Source: Enterobacter genomosp. O
GTDB taxonomy: Bacteria > Pseudomonadota > Gammaproteobacteria > Enterobacterales > Enterobacteriaceae
Reading direction: 5' to 3'
DNA length: 64,000 nt
NCBI RefSeq assembly: GCF_001022965.1
Contig: NZ_LECZ01000027.1
Span: 682,001 to 746,000, forward strand
The position numbers were made by a program, and so were the translations under genes. This document shows, one piece after another, positions 9,102-18,225 of the stretch (positions within the stretch are counted from its first letter, which is position 1; the number at the start of each line of letters is the position of its first letter). Under the pieces are notes generated by a model. The model saw only the letters and a program-made list of their open reading frames with translations, searched no databases and was not told the origin of the DNA.

Positions 9102-10250
9102 ATGTCAGACGAATTTATACTCTCTCTCCGCCACTGCCTGCATCATTTGTACGGCGTGGCGCGCACCCTTTCCTGGCTGCATTTTCTTCCCCTGGCGCTG
9201 CTTGCGCTGGCGATTTTTCCGCTGACGGGCTGCGGTGATAAACACGAAAACAAGCCTGACCCAGTGCGTACGGTGCGCTACGTCGTCGTTGGCACCGCTC
9301 AATCCCTTCCCGCGCTGGAAAGAACCGGTGAGATCCATGCCCACGATGAAACGACGCTGAGCTTTCGCACCGGGGGCCGGATACTGACGCGTAGCGTCGA
9401 TATTGGTGACAGTGTCACAGCCGGGCAGCTGCTGGCCACGCTTGAAAATACGACCGGGCAAAACCAGCTCGACAGCGCCGCGGCCGACTATGAAGGCGCC
9501 AAAGCCTCTGCGCAGGTCGCCGCGCTCAACGTGAGTCGGATGCAAAAGCTCATGCCAACAGGCGCCATAGCCCGCACGCAGCTCGACAGCGCCCGGGCGG
9601 ACTGGCTTGTCGCCAGCGCGCGCTTAAAAAGCAGCGAGGCCGCATGGCGTAACGCGCGGGAAAGCCTGGGCTGGACGCGCCTGATCGCCCCGCAAGCGGG
9701 CACGATCACGGCCGTGAGCGCCTCTGCGGGACAGGTTGTCAGCGACGGCCAGTCCGTGCTGACGCTGGCGACCGGTGAAGCCCGCGACGTGGCGTTTGAT
9801 ATTGCTACGCCCGATGCGATCCCTCCTCTGGATAAGGCGGATCTACGGGTTTCCCTCCTCAGCGACCCATCGGTACAGGCGGCTGCCGCGCTGCGGGATA
9901 TCACCCCGCAGGCCGATCCTCAGACCCGCACGTGGCGCGTCAGAGCTACCCTGAAAAATCCGCCGGAGGCCATGGCGCTGGGCGCCAGCGTCACCGTGAC
10001 GTTACCCTCCGCCGCCCCGCACGGGTACGCCCTTCCCGCGTCGGCGCTAACCCGTGCCGGCGACAAACCGGCGGTTTTTGTGATTACCCCGCAGGCGCGG
10101 GCGCAGCTGCGCGTGGTGGTGCCCGCCAGCTATACGGCCACCTCCGTTATGATTGCCTCCGGCCTTAAGCCCGGCGACAGGGTCATTACGGCTGGCGTGA
10201 GCACATTACGCTCCGGCGAGCCGGTGGTGCCCGGGGAGGTTCAGCCATGA
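9102..10250 (+). CDS. RND efflux periplasmic adaptor lipoprotein
   Basis: The 382-residue membrane fusion protein has the barrel-sandwich halves visible as THDETTL-like SFRTGGRILTRSVDIGDSV and LIAPQAGTITAVSASAGQVV, with an alpha-hairpin between. A lipobox LTGC puts the lipidated cysteine at residue 44. The signal peptide is unusually long because about 20 residues precede its hydrophobic core. The ATG has GGAG about 8 nt upstream, which supports the long form; a GTG at 9156 would give an ordinary length. The adaptor links the inner-membrane pump to an outer-membrane channel, probably TolC since none is encoded here. It overlaps the pump gene by 4 bp. Confidence 0.88.
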   Translation: MSDEFILSLRHCLHHLYGVARTLSWLHFLPLALLALAIFPLTGCGDKHENKPDPVRTVRYVVVGTAQSLPALERTGEIHAHDETTLSFRTGGRILTRSVDIGDSVTAGQLLATLENTTGQNQLDSAAADYEGAKASAQVAALNVSRMQKLMPTGAIARTQLDSARADWLVASARLKSSEAAWRNARESLGWTRLIAPQAGTITAVSASAGQVVSDGQSVLTLATGEARDVAFDIATPDAIPPLDKADLRVSLLSDPSVQAAAALRDITPQADPQTRTWRVRATLKNPPEAMALGASVTVTLPSAAPHGYALPASALTRAGDKPAVFVITPQARAQLRVVVPASYTATSVMIASGLKPGDRVITAGVSTLRSGEPVVPGEVQP

Positions 10251-13200
10251 GCGCAGGCGCGGAAGCGAAATTTAACCTCTCCGCCTGGGCGCTGAAGAAC
10301 CAGCAGATGGTCAGCTTTTTCATGCTGCTGGTGATCGCGGTGGGCGTGTTCTGCTATGAAAAGCTGCCGCGTAACGAAGATCCGGCATTCACCATTAAAA
10401 CGGCCGTCGTCTCCGCGCAGTGGCCGGGAGCATCCGTGGCGGACACCACCCGCCTGCTGACCGATGCCCTTGAAAAAAAGCTGCAGGAAACGCCCTGGCT
10501 GGATTACCTCGAAAGTGAAACCCGGGCCGGACGCACCGTTATCCACGTCAACCTCCGTGACGATACGCCCCCGCAGGACGTGCCGGACATCTGGTATCAG
10601 ATCCGCAAAAAAATGCAGGACATCGCCACATCCCTCCCTGAAGGGGTGCAGGGCCCTGCCGTGGACGACGAGTTTGACGACACGTTCGGCACAATCTATG
10701 CCTTTATTCCCGAGGGCTTCACCCTGCGGGAGGTGCGGGATCGCGCAGAGACAATACGTCGAGAGCTTATGTCCCTGCCGGATATGGGCAAAACCACCCT
10801 GCTGGGCGAACAGCAGGAGCAGTGGGTCCTCGCCTTTTCTCCGGCGCGTCTGGCCGGGATGGGGCTCGATATTCAGGAGGTTGCCGACGCCCTCCGGGCA
10901 CAAAACGCGGTTGTCCCGGCAGGGGTTATGCGTACCGGGCAGGAGAACATCGCGATAAAGGTCAGCGGGGCGCTCACCACCGAGGAGAGCCTGCGCTCCG
11001 TCACGCTGCACGTTAACAATCGCTATATTCCGCTGACCGACATTGCCACCGTCACGCGGGAAATCGCCGAGCCACCGGCCCCCGCTTACCGGGTGAACGG
11101 CAAACCGGCGATCGGGCTGGCGGTGTCGATGGCGCCCACGGGCAACATGCTGCGTTTCGGCGCGGCGCTTAACGCAAAAATGGCGGCGCTCAGCGCCGGG
11201 CTGCCGCACGGTATAGAGATGGTGAAAGTCGCCGATCAGTCCGCGGTGGTCAGTGACGCGGTAAGCGGTTTTATCCGGGTGCTTATCGAAGCCGTTATTA
11301 TCGTCCTGGCGGTTTCATTTGTCTCACTGGGTTTACGGGCAGGGCTGGTGGTGGCAACGGCCATCCCGCTGGTGCTCGCCATGACGTTTGTCGGCATGAT
11401 GCTCGCCGGCATCGGCCTTCAGCGCATCTCGCTCGGGGCGTTGATCATTGCGCTGGGCCTGCTGGTGGATGACGCCATGATCGCCGTCGAAACGATGGTC
11501 TCCCGGCTGGAAGCGGGTGATTCCCGTCGGCATGCGGCCACCCATGCATTCAAAACGACGGCCTTCCCGATGCTCACCGGTACCCTGGTGATGATTGCCG
11601 GCTTTATTCCCGTCGGTTTTGCGGCCTCCAGCGCCGGTGAATACTGCTTCTCCCTGTTTGCGGTGGTGCTCATCGCCCTGCTCTGCTCCTGGGCCGTCGC
11701 GATCCTGTTTTCGCCGCTGACGGGCACGTGGCTGCTGCCGGAAAAAATCAGGCATCGCGCATCGGGCCCCGGCAGGATCGCGCACGGTTACGGACGGCTT
11801 TTGCGCCTGGCACTGCGTCACCGGCTCGCCACGGTACTGTTTGCGCTTGCCGCGCTGGGGCTGTCCGTGTACGGCACAACGTTTATGCAGGGCGAGTTTT
11901 TCCCCGCCTCCGACCGGCCTGAACTGCTGGTCAGCGTGACGCTTCCGGCCAACGCCTCGCAGCCGGAAACGCTCAGACAGGTGGAAAGGCTGGAAAAGGC
12001 GCTGGTCGGCAACGGCAACATCGATCGCTACTCGACCTACGTCGGGTCGGGCGCCATCCGTTTTTACCTGCCGATGGACGTGCTGCTGGAAAATGAAAAT
12101 ATTGCCCAGCTGGTTGTGGTGGCGAAGGATCTCGCGGCGCGGGATCGCCTGCATGCGCAGCTGAACACTATCCTGGCGACGCAATTTAGCGACATCATCA
12201 CGCGCGTGTCTCCCCTTGAGCTGGGGCCTCCCGTCGGCTGGCCAATCAAATACCGGGTGAGCGGGCCGGATTATCTGCAGGTCCGGGCGCTCGCGAACCG
12301 CCTCACGGACGCGATTGGCCGGTCGCCGTTCTCCCGCGACGTTAACCAGACGGCCGGAGAGCCGGAGAGGGTCATTACCCTTGAGGTGAATCAGACGGCG
12401 GCCAGGGCGGCGGGCATATCGTCTGAGAGTCTGGCCCGCACGCTGAATACCGTCTGGTCCGGCAGCGTTGTCACCTCGGTCAGGGATAACGACCGCCTCG
12501 TTGACGTGGTGCTCCGGGCCGCGGACAGCGCGCGTCACAGCACCGCCACCCTCTCCTCGCTCACGATTCAGGGGAATGACGGTAAAAAAATTCCGCTCAG
12601 CGCCGTCGCAACGCCGGTCTGGGGCGTGGACGATCCGGTGATCTGGCGTCGCCAGCGCGTGCCCTTTATCACGGTGCAAACCGACCTCGCCCCGGGGCTG
12701 AGGGCTGAAGCGGTATCCGCGGCGCTGCGTCCGGCGGTTGACAAGCTGCGCGCGGGCCTGCCGGCCGGTTACAGCATTGAGGAAGGCGGCGCGGTTGCCG
12801 AATCGGATAAGGGGAATAGCTCCGTCTTTAGCGTTCTTCCAGTGACGCTGGTCATCATGCTGTTGCTGCTGATGCTTCAGCTGCGGCAATACTCCCGGAT
12901 GCTGCTGGCGCTCCTGATGGCTCCGTTTGGTTTACCGGGGATCGTGCTGGCTATGCTGCCTGGTGGAACGCCAATGGGATTTGTCGCGCTGCTGGGCGTC
13001 ATCGCCCTTGCGGGGATGATCGTGCGTAACGCGGTGATATTGATTAGCGAGGTTGACAGCAATCTTGCTCAGGGGATGGCCAACGATGCCGCGATTATGG
13101 CGGCCGCGGAGCACCGGGCCAGACCCATCTGTTTGACCGCCTGTGCCGCCATTCTGGGGATGATCCCTATCTCTCACCAGGTCTTCTGGGGCCCAATGGC

Positions 13201-13324
13201 CTATGCCATTATTGGAGGACTGCTGGCTGCGACGCTGGTGACGCTGACCGTATTACCCGCGTCGTTTAGCCTGCTGCTGCAGTGGGGGACTCAGCGCAAA
13301 GCCTCAGCAGACGGGCCGGGCTGA
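10247..13324 (+). CDS. RND efflux transporter permease
   Basis: This 1025-residue inner-membrane pump has the usual layout: TM1, a large periplasmic loop, TM2-TM7, a second loop and TM8-TM12. The proton-relay pair Asp408-Asp409 lies in TM4 (LGLLVDDAMIAVETM). The second half carries LAGMIVRNAVILISEVD. The N-terminus (FNLSAWALKNQQMVSFFMLL) looks closer to the TriC/VexF side of the HAE1 family than to AcrB or OqxB. It exports hydrophobic or amphiphilic compounds together with the adaptor upstream. No outer-membrane factor gene follows; the next gene is convergent. Confidence 0.9.
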   Translation: MSAGAEAKFNLSAWALKNQQMVSFFMLLVIAVGVFCYEKLPRNEDPAFTIKTAVVSAQWPGASVADTTRLLTDALEKKLQETPWLDYLESETRAGRTVIHVNLRDDTPPQDVPDIWYQIRKKMQDIATSLPEGVQGPAVDDEFDDTFGTIYAFIPEGFTLREVRDRAETIRRELMSLPDMGKTTLLGEQQEQWVLAFSPARLAGMGLDIQEVADALRAQNAVVPAGVMRTGQENIAIKVSGALTTEESLRSVTLHVNNRYIPLTDIATVTREIAEPPAPAYRVNGKPAIGLAVSMAPTGNMLRFGAALNAKMAALSAGLPHGIEMVKVADQSAVVSDAVSGFIRVLIEAVIIVLAVSFVSLGLRAGLVVATAIPLVLAMTFVGMMLAGIGLQRISLGALIIALGLLVDDAMIAVETMVSRLEAGDSRRHAATHAFKTTAFPMLTGTLVMIAGFIPVGFAASSAGEYCFSLFAVVLIALLCSWAVAILFSPLTGTWLLPEKIRHRASGPGRIAHGYGRLLRLALRHRLATVLFALAALGLSVYGTTFMQGEFFPASDRPELLVSVTLPANASQPETLRQVERLEKALVGNGNIDRYSTYVGSGAIRFYLPMDVLLENENIAQLVVVAKDLAARDRLHAQLNTILATQFSDIITRVSPLELGPPVGWPIKYRVSGPDYLQVRALANRLTDAIGRSPFSRDVNQTAGEPERVITLEVNQTAARAAGISSESLARTLNTVWSGSVVTSVRDNDRLVDVVLRAADSARHSTATLSSLTIQGNDGKKIPLSAVATPVWGVDDPVIWRRQRVPFITVQTDLAPGLRAEAVSAALRPAVDKLRAGLPAGYSIEEGGAVAESDKGNSSVFSVLPVTLVIMLLLLMLQLRQYSRMLLALLMAPFGLPGIVLAMLPGGTPMGFVALLGVIALAGMIVRNAVILISEVDSNLAQGMANDAAIMAAAEHRARPICLTACAAILGMIPISHQVFWGPMAYAIIGGLLAATLVTLTVLPASFSLLLQWGTQRKASADGPG

Positions 13325-13346
13325 GCCCCCATCGCTTCCCGGCAGA

Positions 13347-14114
13347 TTATGCGGCGGTCAGCGAAAAACGGTCTTTCAGGACATGGCGGATCTCCTCCTC
13401 CGCCAGCCGCTGCGTTTCAGTGCCGTTCTCCGTGATGGTTTTCAGCACATCGCCCAGTAAAATCTGGCGTCCTTCCGGGCGATGCTGCACCACCACCAGC
13501 TTCTGCACAAAAATAGCGTCAGGATGCGTGGAGTTAAGGTAGTTGGCCGGGACGAAATCAATCCACTCCTGGGGGGTGAGATCGAAGCCGTACTGCCGGG
13601 CCCACTCTCCCTCAACCTTCGCCTGAAGCAGATACTCGCCCTCAGCGCTACGGCTCAGTCGAAACGTGTCGAAATCCTGGGTGATATCCACATCAAGCGC
13701 GTCCAGCGCCATCGGGGCGCGGATGCCGTAGCTGCCGAAGCCGAGATCGCAAAGCCACTGTCGACCCTCCACGTCCGCGATGAGCGCCATATGGGTTTTC
13801 GGCCGCCGCGCCGGGTAGAACATCGGGCGCGCCGCCACGAAACGGTAAGGAATACCTAACGCCGCCAGCGCCATGGCAAAAAGCCCGTTCACCTCATAGC
13901 AGTAGCCGCCGCGCCCCCGCGTTAACACCTTATCGGCAATGTCGTCCGGCACCAGCGAGACAACTTTGCCCGCCTGCACGTCCAGATTCTCAAAGGGAAC
14001 GGAAAAGAGCTGATGACGCATCAGCGCATGCAGGGTAGCCGTGTCGGCAGCCGCTGGCCCGGTGTAGTTTATGCGTTTGAAATACGTGGAAATGTTGAAA
14101 TTATCGCTGTGCAT
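13347..14114 (-). CDS. nhoA: Arylamine N-acetyltransferase
   Basis: This 255-residue enzyme transfers acetyl from acetyl-CoA to arylamines and N-hydroxyarylamines. The catalytic triad is readable: Cys72 in RGGYCYEVNG, His108 in KTHMAL and Asp123 in CDLGFGSYG. It is shorter at the C-terminus than E. coli NhoA (281 residues as I recall), which may widen the CoA cleft. The gene is divergent from a MocR-type regulator across 96 bp and is a candidate target of it. Confidence 0.88.
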   Translation of the reverse strand: MHSDNFNISTYFKRINYTGPAAADTATLHALMRHQLFSVPFENLDVQAGKVVSLVPDDIADKVLTRGRGGYCYEVNGLFAMALAALGIPYRFVAARPMFYPARRPKTHMALIADVEGRQWLCDLGFGSYGIRAPMALDALDVDITQDFDTFRLSRSAEGEYLLQAKVEGEWARQYGFDLTPQEWIDFVPANYLNSTHPDAIFVQKLVVVQHRPEGRQILLGDVLKTITENGTETQRLAEEEIRHVLKDRFSLTAA

Positions 14115-14143
14115 AATGCCTCCTTGTCCTGAACATGCCGGAC

Positions 14144-14176
14144 ACTATAGATGGCACGCATCATTGGCTGTATAGT
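14144..14176. promoter_or_regulatory. Divergent -10 elements between nhoA and mocR-like gene
   Basis: The hexamer TATAGT occurs at 14171-14176 on the plus strand and as its complement at 14144-14149. Each is placed about 30 bp from the gene it would serve. No good -35 is seen, which fits dependence on an activator. The symmetry suggests shared control by the MocR-type regulator. Confidence 0.35.
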
Positions 14177-14210
14177 CAGTTTTATTGAAAATTAGCCTGA
14201 ACAGATACCC

Positions 14211-15665
14211 ATGTCTGCCTCGTCACCATCGTCCCCACGCTATCGCCGGATTGCCGAGATGCTGCGCCTCACGCTGACGTCCGGCGCGCTGCGCGCCGGC
14301 GACCGCATGATCTCCGCGCGTAAACTGGCCGAGCGCGAGCGCGTTAGCCTTCCGACGGCGCTGGAGGCCCTTCGCTGCCTTGAGGCTGAAGGGCTGATCG
14401 TTGCGCGGCCGCGTTCAGGCTATTACATCCGCCAGACCAGCCTCCCTCCGCGCGCGGAGCCCGCGCGTTCCACGCCGGGCCCGGTGCCCGTCACGATGTC
14501 CGGCGTGGCCCGCTCGCTGTTCAGCAGTGCAGAAGCCCGCCTGGTCCCGCTGGGCGCCGCCCTGCCCGATCCCGCATGGCTACCGGGAGACGCGCTGCAG
14601 CGGGCGTTGCACTCTGCGGGACGTCGCCTGGACGCGCACGGGCAGAGCTATAGCCTGCCTCCGGGGCGGGGAGATTTGCGCAGTAAAATTGCCGCGCGTG
14701 CCGCGCAGTGGGGAGCCCCGTTCGGCGCGGACGATCTGATTATCACCGCGGGCGCGACGCAGGCGCTGCGCCTGGCCCTTCGGGCCGTATGTCAGCCAGG
14801 CGATGTCGTGGCAATTGAACAGCCAGCCTACTTTGGTACGCTCCTGCTGCTGGAGGATTTAGGCCTGAAGGCCTTAGCGATCCCCACCGATCCCGTGGAA
14901 GGCCTGCTGCTGGAACCGCTGGCGGACGCCATTCGCTGCCATCGTCCCGCTGCCGTTCTGGCCTCGCCCACCGTGCAAAACCCGTTGGGTGCCAGCATGC
15001 CCGTCGCACGCAAGCAGGAACTGGTTGCCCTGCTTGAAGAAGCAGAAATTCCTTTGATTGAGGACGATGTTTACGGCGACCTGGTCGGTGAAGGGCAGCG
15101 TCCTCCGGCCTGTAAGGCGTTCGATCGCAGCGGGAACGTGATTTACTGCAGTTCGCTGTCTAAAACGCTTGCGCCGGGCTGGCGAATCGGCTGGATTGTC
15201 GCCGGGCGCTACCACGCGCAGGTCTTACAGGCCCGCATGGCCGGAGACTGGGCAGGTACGCCGTTGCTGGAAGCCGCAGCGTGCGAGATGCTGGCAAGCG
15301 GCGACTACGATCGTCACCTGCGGCGGCTAAAGCGGCGGATCGCAGAGGGAATACGCGCCGTCGTGGCGCGGGTCGAGGCCAGTTTCCCACCCGGTACGCG
15401 CGTTAACGTACCCGCAGCCGGTTTTCTGCTGTGGGTGGAGCTCCCTCAGCAGGTCAACGCGCTGGAGGTACATCGCCGCGCGCTGGCGCTGGGAATTGGC
15501 GTCAGCCCTGGCCCCCTGTTTTCTCCTGGCGCAGAGTTAACGCATTTTCTGCGGCTAAACTGCGCAAACGAACCCACGCCCCGCCTGCTGAACGCCGTGG
15601 AGCAGATTGGCGAGTTGTGTCACACCCTGGCTGTTTTCACACAAGACTTTCCAGCCACTCGGTAA
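14211..15665 (+). CDS. MocR-type regulator (GntR HTH + aminotransferase domain)
   Basis: This 484-residue fusion has a GntR winged helix at about residues 8-75 (SARKLAERERVSLPTALEALRCLEAEGLIVARPRSGYYI). A fold-type I aminotransferase domain makes up the rest. The pyridoxal-phosphate lysine is Lys318 (SSLSKTLAPGWRIGW). It resembles the YdcR/YjiR group. Such proteins usually sense pyridoxal phosphate or an amino acid and regulate a neighbouring gene, here most likely nhoA. The 3' end overlaps the convergent LysR gene by 29 bp. Confidence 0.85.
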   Translation: MSASSPSSPRYRRIAEMLRLTLTSGALRAGDRMISARKLAERERVSLPTALEALRCLEAEGLIVARPRSGYYIRQTSLPPRAEPARSTPGPVPVTMSGVARSLFSSAEARLVPLGAALPDPAWLPGDALQRALHSAGRRLDAHGQSYSLPPGRGDLRSKIAARAAQWGAPFGADDLIITAGATQALRLALRAVCQPGDVVAIEQPAYFGTLLLLEDLGLKALAIPTDPVEGLLLEPLADAIRCHRPAAVLASPTVQNPLGASMPVARKQELVALLEEAEIPLIEDDVYGDLVGEGQRPPACKAFDRSGNVIYCSSLSKTLAPGWRIGWIVAGRYHAQVLQARMAGDWAGTPLLEAAACEMLASGDYDRHLRRLKRRIAEGIRAVVARVEASFPPGTRVNVPAAGFLLWVELPQQVNALEVHRRALALGIGVSPGPLFSPGAELTHFLRLNCANEPTPRLLNAVEQIGELCHTLAVFTQDFPATR

Positions 15666-16521
15666 AGACCCGCACCTTGCGGGAGAGATGGCGGTGTGGG
15701 TAGAGCAGTGACAGCTTGCGGTCCGGGGAGCGATAGTCCGGCAGGACTTCAACCAGCAGGCCGCGGTCAAGGTAAGGCTGGAGAAAGAGGTTCATCCCCT
15801 GCATTAACCCCAGCCCGGCCAGGCCTGCCGCGATGTAGGCCTCGGAGTTATCCACGACTAGCTTACCGGGCAGCGCAATTTCAGCAATGCCTTCTGGCGT
15901 GCTAAACGTCCACGGATGAATTTGTCTGCTGCTGTTATTAATCCAGTTGATGGCCTGATGCTTTCGCAAATCATCCAGCGTTTCTGGCGTACCGTGTTGT
16001 GCCAGCCAGGCCGGGCTGGCACAGGTCGTAATTTTAATGTTTCCGATTTTACGCGCGATATAGTCGCCGTCGTCCAGCTCTCCCACCCGCAGCACGCAGT
16101 CCAGACCATCCCGGAGCATATCCCGACGGCGGTCCGAGCTGCTCAGAATGATGTCAATCTCAGGGTGCTGGCGATAAAAATCAGGCAGGTTGGGTATTAC
16201 CCGCAGCGCCGCAAAAGAGATGGGCATATCCACCCGCAGCTGGCCGTGTATTGCCCGGTCAGCGCCAAACGACTCCAGTAATTCATCCGCCTGCGCCAGC
16301 AGGGGTTTACTCCGGCGGTAAAACGCTTCCCCATCCGGGGTCAGGCTAATCCGACGCGTCGTGCGTTGCAGTAGCCGCGTGCCGCTGTGCTGCTCCAGAA
16401 GCTGTAGCGCTTTGGTGACGGCCGGACGATGGACCTGCAAATTCTCCGCCGCCTGGGTAAGGCTCCCGGATTCGACAATCTCAATAAAAATTCTAATGGA
16501 TTCAAAGAGGTTTATTTGCAT
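15637..16521 (-). CDS. LysR-family transcriptional regulator
   Basis: The 294-residue protein begins MQINLFESIRIFIEIVESGS with a helix-turn-helix at about residues 18-60 (SLTQAAENLQVHRPAVTKALQLLEQHSGTRLLQRTTRRISLTPDGE). A periplasmic-binding-type effector domain follows. The reading frame is open upstream to 16608, but this ATG gives the normal LysR N-terminus. It is divergent from a nitronate monooxygenase gene with an interrupted dyad between them, and is probably its regulator. Confidence 0.85.
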   Translation of the reverse strand: MQINLFESIRIFIEIVESGSLTQAAENLQVHRPAVTKALQLLEQHSGTRLLQRTTRRISLTPDGEAFYRRSKPLLAQADELLESFGADRAIHGQLRVDMPISFAALRVIPNLPDFYRQHPEIDIILSSSDRRRDMLRDGLDCVLRVGELDDGDYIARKIGNIKITTCASPAWLAQHGTPETLDDLRKHQAINWINNSSRQIHPWTFSTPEGIAEIALPGKLVVDNSEAYIAAGLAGLGLMQGMNLFLQPYLDRGLLVEVLPDYRSPDRKLSLLYPHRHLSRKVRVFTEWLESLV

Positions 16522-16556
16522 AAGGGATACGTTTGCCGCGAGCAGGATAAGATTAT

Positions 16557-16575
16557 TGTTATTAATTTTATAACA
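16557..16575. promoter_or_regulatory. Candidate LysR operator (T-N11-A dyad)
   Basis: TGTTAT and ATAACA form a perfect 6-bp inverted repeat around 7 bp, giving the T-N11-A arrangement of LysR-type sites. It lies 36 bp upstream of the regulator start and 82 bp before the monooxygenase start. Confidence 0.5.
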
Positions 16576-16656
16576 GTGATGAATATTTTTGGCTATTTTT
16601 CCTAACAATCTTGCGCCTTACACTCTCCTCCATTCAAACGTAAGGGAGAGTCTGCT

Positions 16657-17637
16657 ATGAAAAATAACCGTATCTGTCAGATCCTGGGTATCGAAAAACC
16701 TGTTATTCAGGGACCGCTGTCCTGGCTCACTGACGCCCGCTTAGTCGCTGCGGTCAGCAATGCCGGCGGGCTTGGCGTGCTGGGACCCAACGCAGGCTTA
16801 ACCGCCGACACTGCGGTCTCCACGCCGGAAGAGACCGCCGAAAAAATGCGGGAAGAAATTCGTAAAACCAAGCGGCTGACCGAAAAGCCCTTTGGCGTGA
16901 ACCTGATCCCCACGGCCGTGAATGACGTCTGGACAGGCCCTATCCTTCAGGTGGTGAAAGAGGAAGGCGTCAGGGCCGTGGTGTATACGGGCTATGGGGA
17001 AGGCAGCATTATTCCGGCGCTGTTCAGCGAGCTAAAAGAGGCGGGCATCGCCATTATCTACCGCGACATCAACCCCACGCCGGAAAACACCCGCCTCGCG
17101 GAAGACGTGGGCGCAGACATTATCGTCGCCACCGGTTTTGACGAGGGCGGAACGTTACCCGCCACGGCGCTTGGCACCTTTTCCATCGTGCCGCTGATTG
17201 TCGATGCCGTGAAGCACATTCCGGTGATGGCGGCGGGCGGCATAACCGATAATCGCACCGCCAGAGCGGCGCACGCCTTAGGCGCTGAAGGCGTGTTTGC
17301 CGGTTCGGTCTTTATCAGTACGGAAGAAAGCCGCGTGCCGCAGAGCGTCAAAGAGAAAATTGTTGCCGCCAACGGTCTCGATTTGCTGCTTTTCCGCACC
17401 GTGCCCCATTACTACCGCTCTCTTCCCGGCAGGCTGGCGGAAAAACTGGCGGCGATGGATAAAGCTGGCGCAAGCAACGAAGCGTTGGGCAAGGCGATGG
17501 GAGGATTACGGGGCCTGCGCCTGGGCATGCTGGAAGATAACACCGATGAGGGCTATATCGCGCTCGGCACGGGGATTGGGAATATTCACAGCGTGAAAAG
17601 CGTGGCTGAGGTGGTTAATGCGTTAACGGTTGAGTAA
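16657..17637 (+). CDS. Nitronate monooxygenase / 2-nitropropane dioxygenase family
   Basis: This 326-residue FMN-dependent TIM-barrel enzyme begins MKNNRICQILGIEKPVIQGPLSWLTDARLVAAVSNAGGLG (the N-terminal FMN site). Further motifs are FGVNLIP, IIVATGFDEGG and VMAAGGITDNRTARAAHALGAEGVFAGS, which binds phosphate. Members oxidise alkyl nitronates; related proteins are FabK enoyl reductases. The RBS is good (gggagagtctgct). The gene stands alone, divergent from a LysR regulator and followed by a terminator. Confidence 0.85.
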   Translation: MKNNRICQILGIEKPVIQGPLSWLTDARLVAAVSNAGGLGVLGPNAGLTADTAVSTPEETAEKMREEIRKTKRLTEKPFGVNLIPTAVNDVWTGPILQVVKEEGVRAVVYTGYGEGSIIPALFSELKEAGIAIIYRDINPTPENTRLAEDVGADIIVATGFDEGGTLPATALGTFSIVPLIVDAVKHIPVMAAGGITDNRTARAAHALGAEGVFAGSVFISTEESRVPQSVKEKIVAANGLDLLLFRTVPHYYRSLPGRLAEKLAAMDKAGASNEALGKAMGGLRGLRLGMLEDNTDEGYIALGTGIGNIHSVKSVAEVVNALTVE

Positions 17638-17657
17638 GCCCTTAACCCTGATGCTCC

Positions 17658-17705
17658 GGACGCTGCCCGCGGGCGGCGTCCGCAAACCGTCTGCGGTTGT
17701 TTTTC
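17658..17705 (+). terminator. Terminator after nitronate monooxygenase gene
   Basis: A GC-rich hairpin (GGACGC with GCGTCC, 17658-17681) is followed by a second short hairpin (AACCG-TCTG-CGGTT) and a run of T. Confidence 0.65.
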
Positions 17706-18150
17706 ACACATTGAGGATTAAACGTTCTTTAACGACAGCGTCAGGATTGGCTCTTTTTACCGCTGCCAGAAAAGCCGTGAAGTTATGATTCCAGAGGGTA
17801 AGATTGTTATAAAACTGCACCTGCTTTTCATTAGCACCGTCACGGTAAATAACAATCCAGACCCGTCTGCTATTTATCTCGGTATTCCCCGGCCCGACCT
17901 TAATGATATTAGCCAGCGCAATTTTACGGGTGGCGTTGTTTTTAACTTCATATAAAAACTGGTCATCATAAAACCAGGTTTTACCTGCATTCCCGCCAAA
18001 TATCGAGGGGTTGGCAGATATCTTTTTCATCCCGTTGCGGTCTGTAATGATGCGTTTTGCCTGGCGAATGCGCCTGACAAAAAATCCTGACAGGATGAAA
18101 AGCGCAACCAGGGGCAGCGCGACTGATATCATTTTTAGACTCTCGTGCAT
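17704..18150 (-). CDS. Membrane-anchored hypothetical protein
   Basis: The 148-residue product starts MHESLKMISVALPLVALFILSGFFVRRIRQAKR, a single N-terminal transmembrane segment. A soluble domain follows with alternating hydrophobic residues (TWFYDDQFLYEVKNN, VWIVIYRDGANEKQVQFYNN), which suggests a PH-like beta-sandwich. A longer frame begins at 18216, but AGGGAT lies just before this ATG. I do not recognise the family. It stands alone, with the SDR gene upstream on the same strand. Confidence 0.6.
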   Translation of the reverse strand: MHESLKMISVALPLVALFILSGFFVRRIRQAKRIITDRNGMKKISANPSIFGGNAGKTWFYDDQFLYEVKNNATRKIALANIIKVGPGNTEINSRRVWIVIYRDGANEKQVQFYNNLTLWNHNFTAFLAAVKRANPDAVVKERLILNV

Positions 18151-18225
18151 ATCCCTGCCCCACCATCTATTATTCTCAACGCGTGAGTATAACGCGCCGA
18201 TCGTTGATGACAACAACCCTCACGG

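Noticed and set aside
11333-12889. A 518-codon minus-strand frame within the RND pump gene
   Set aside because: It is the antisense of a clear RND transporter, and its composition (rich in Arg, His, Gln) is that of a shadow frame in GC-rich DNA.
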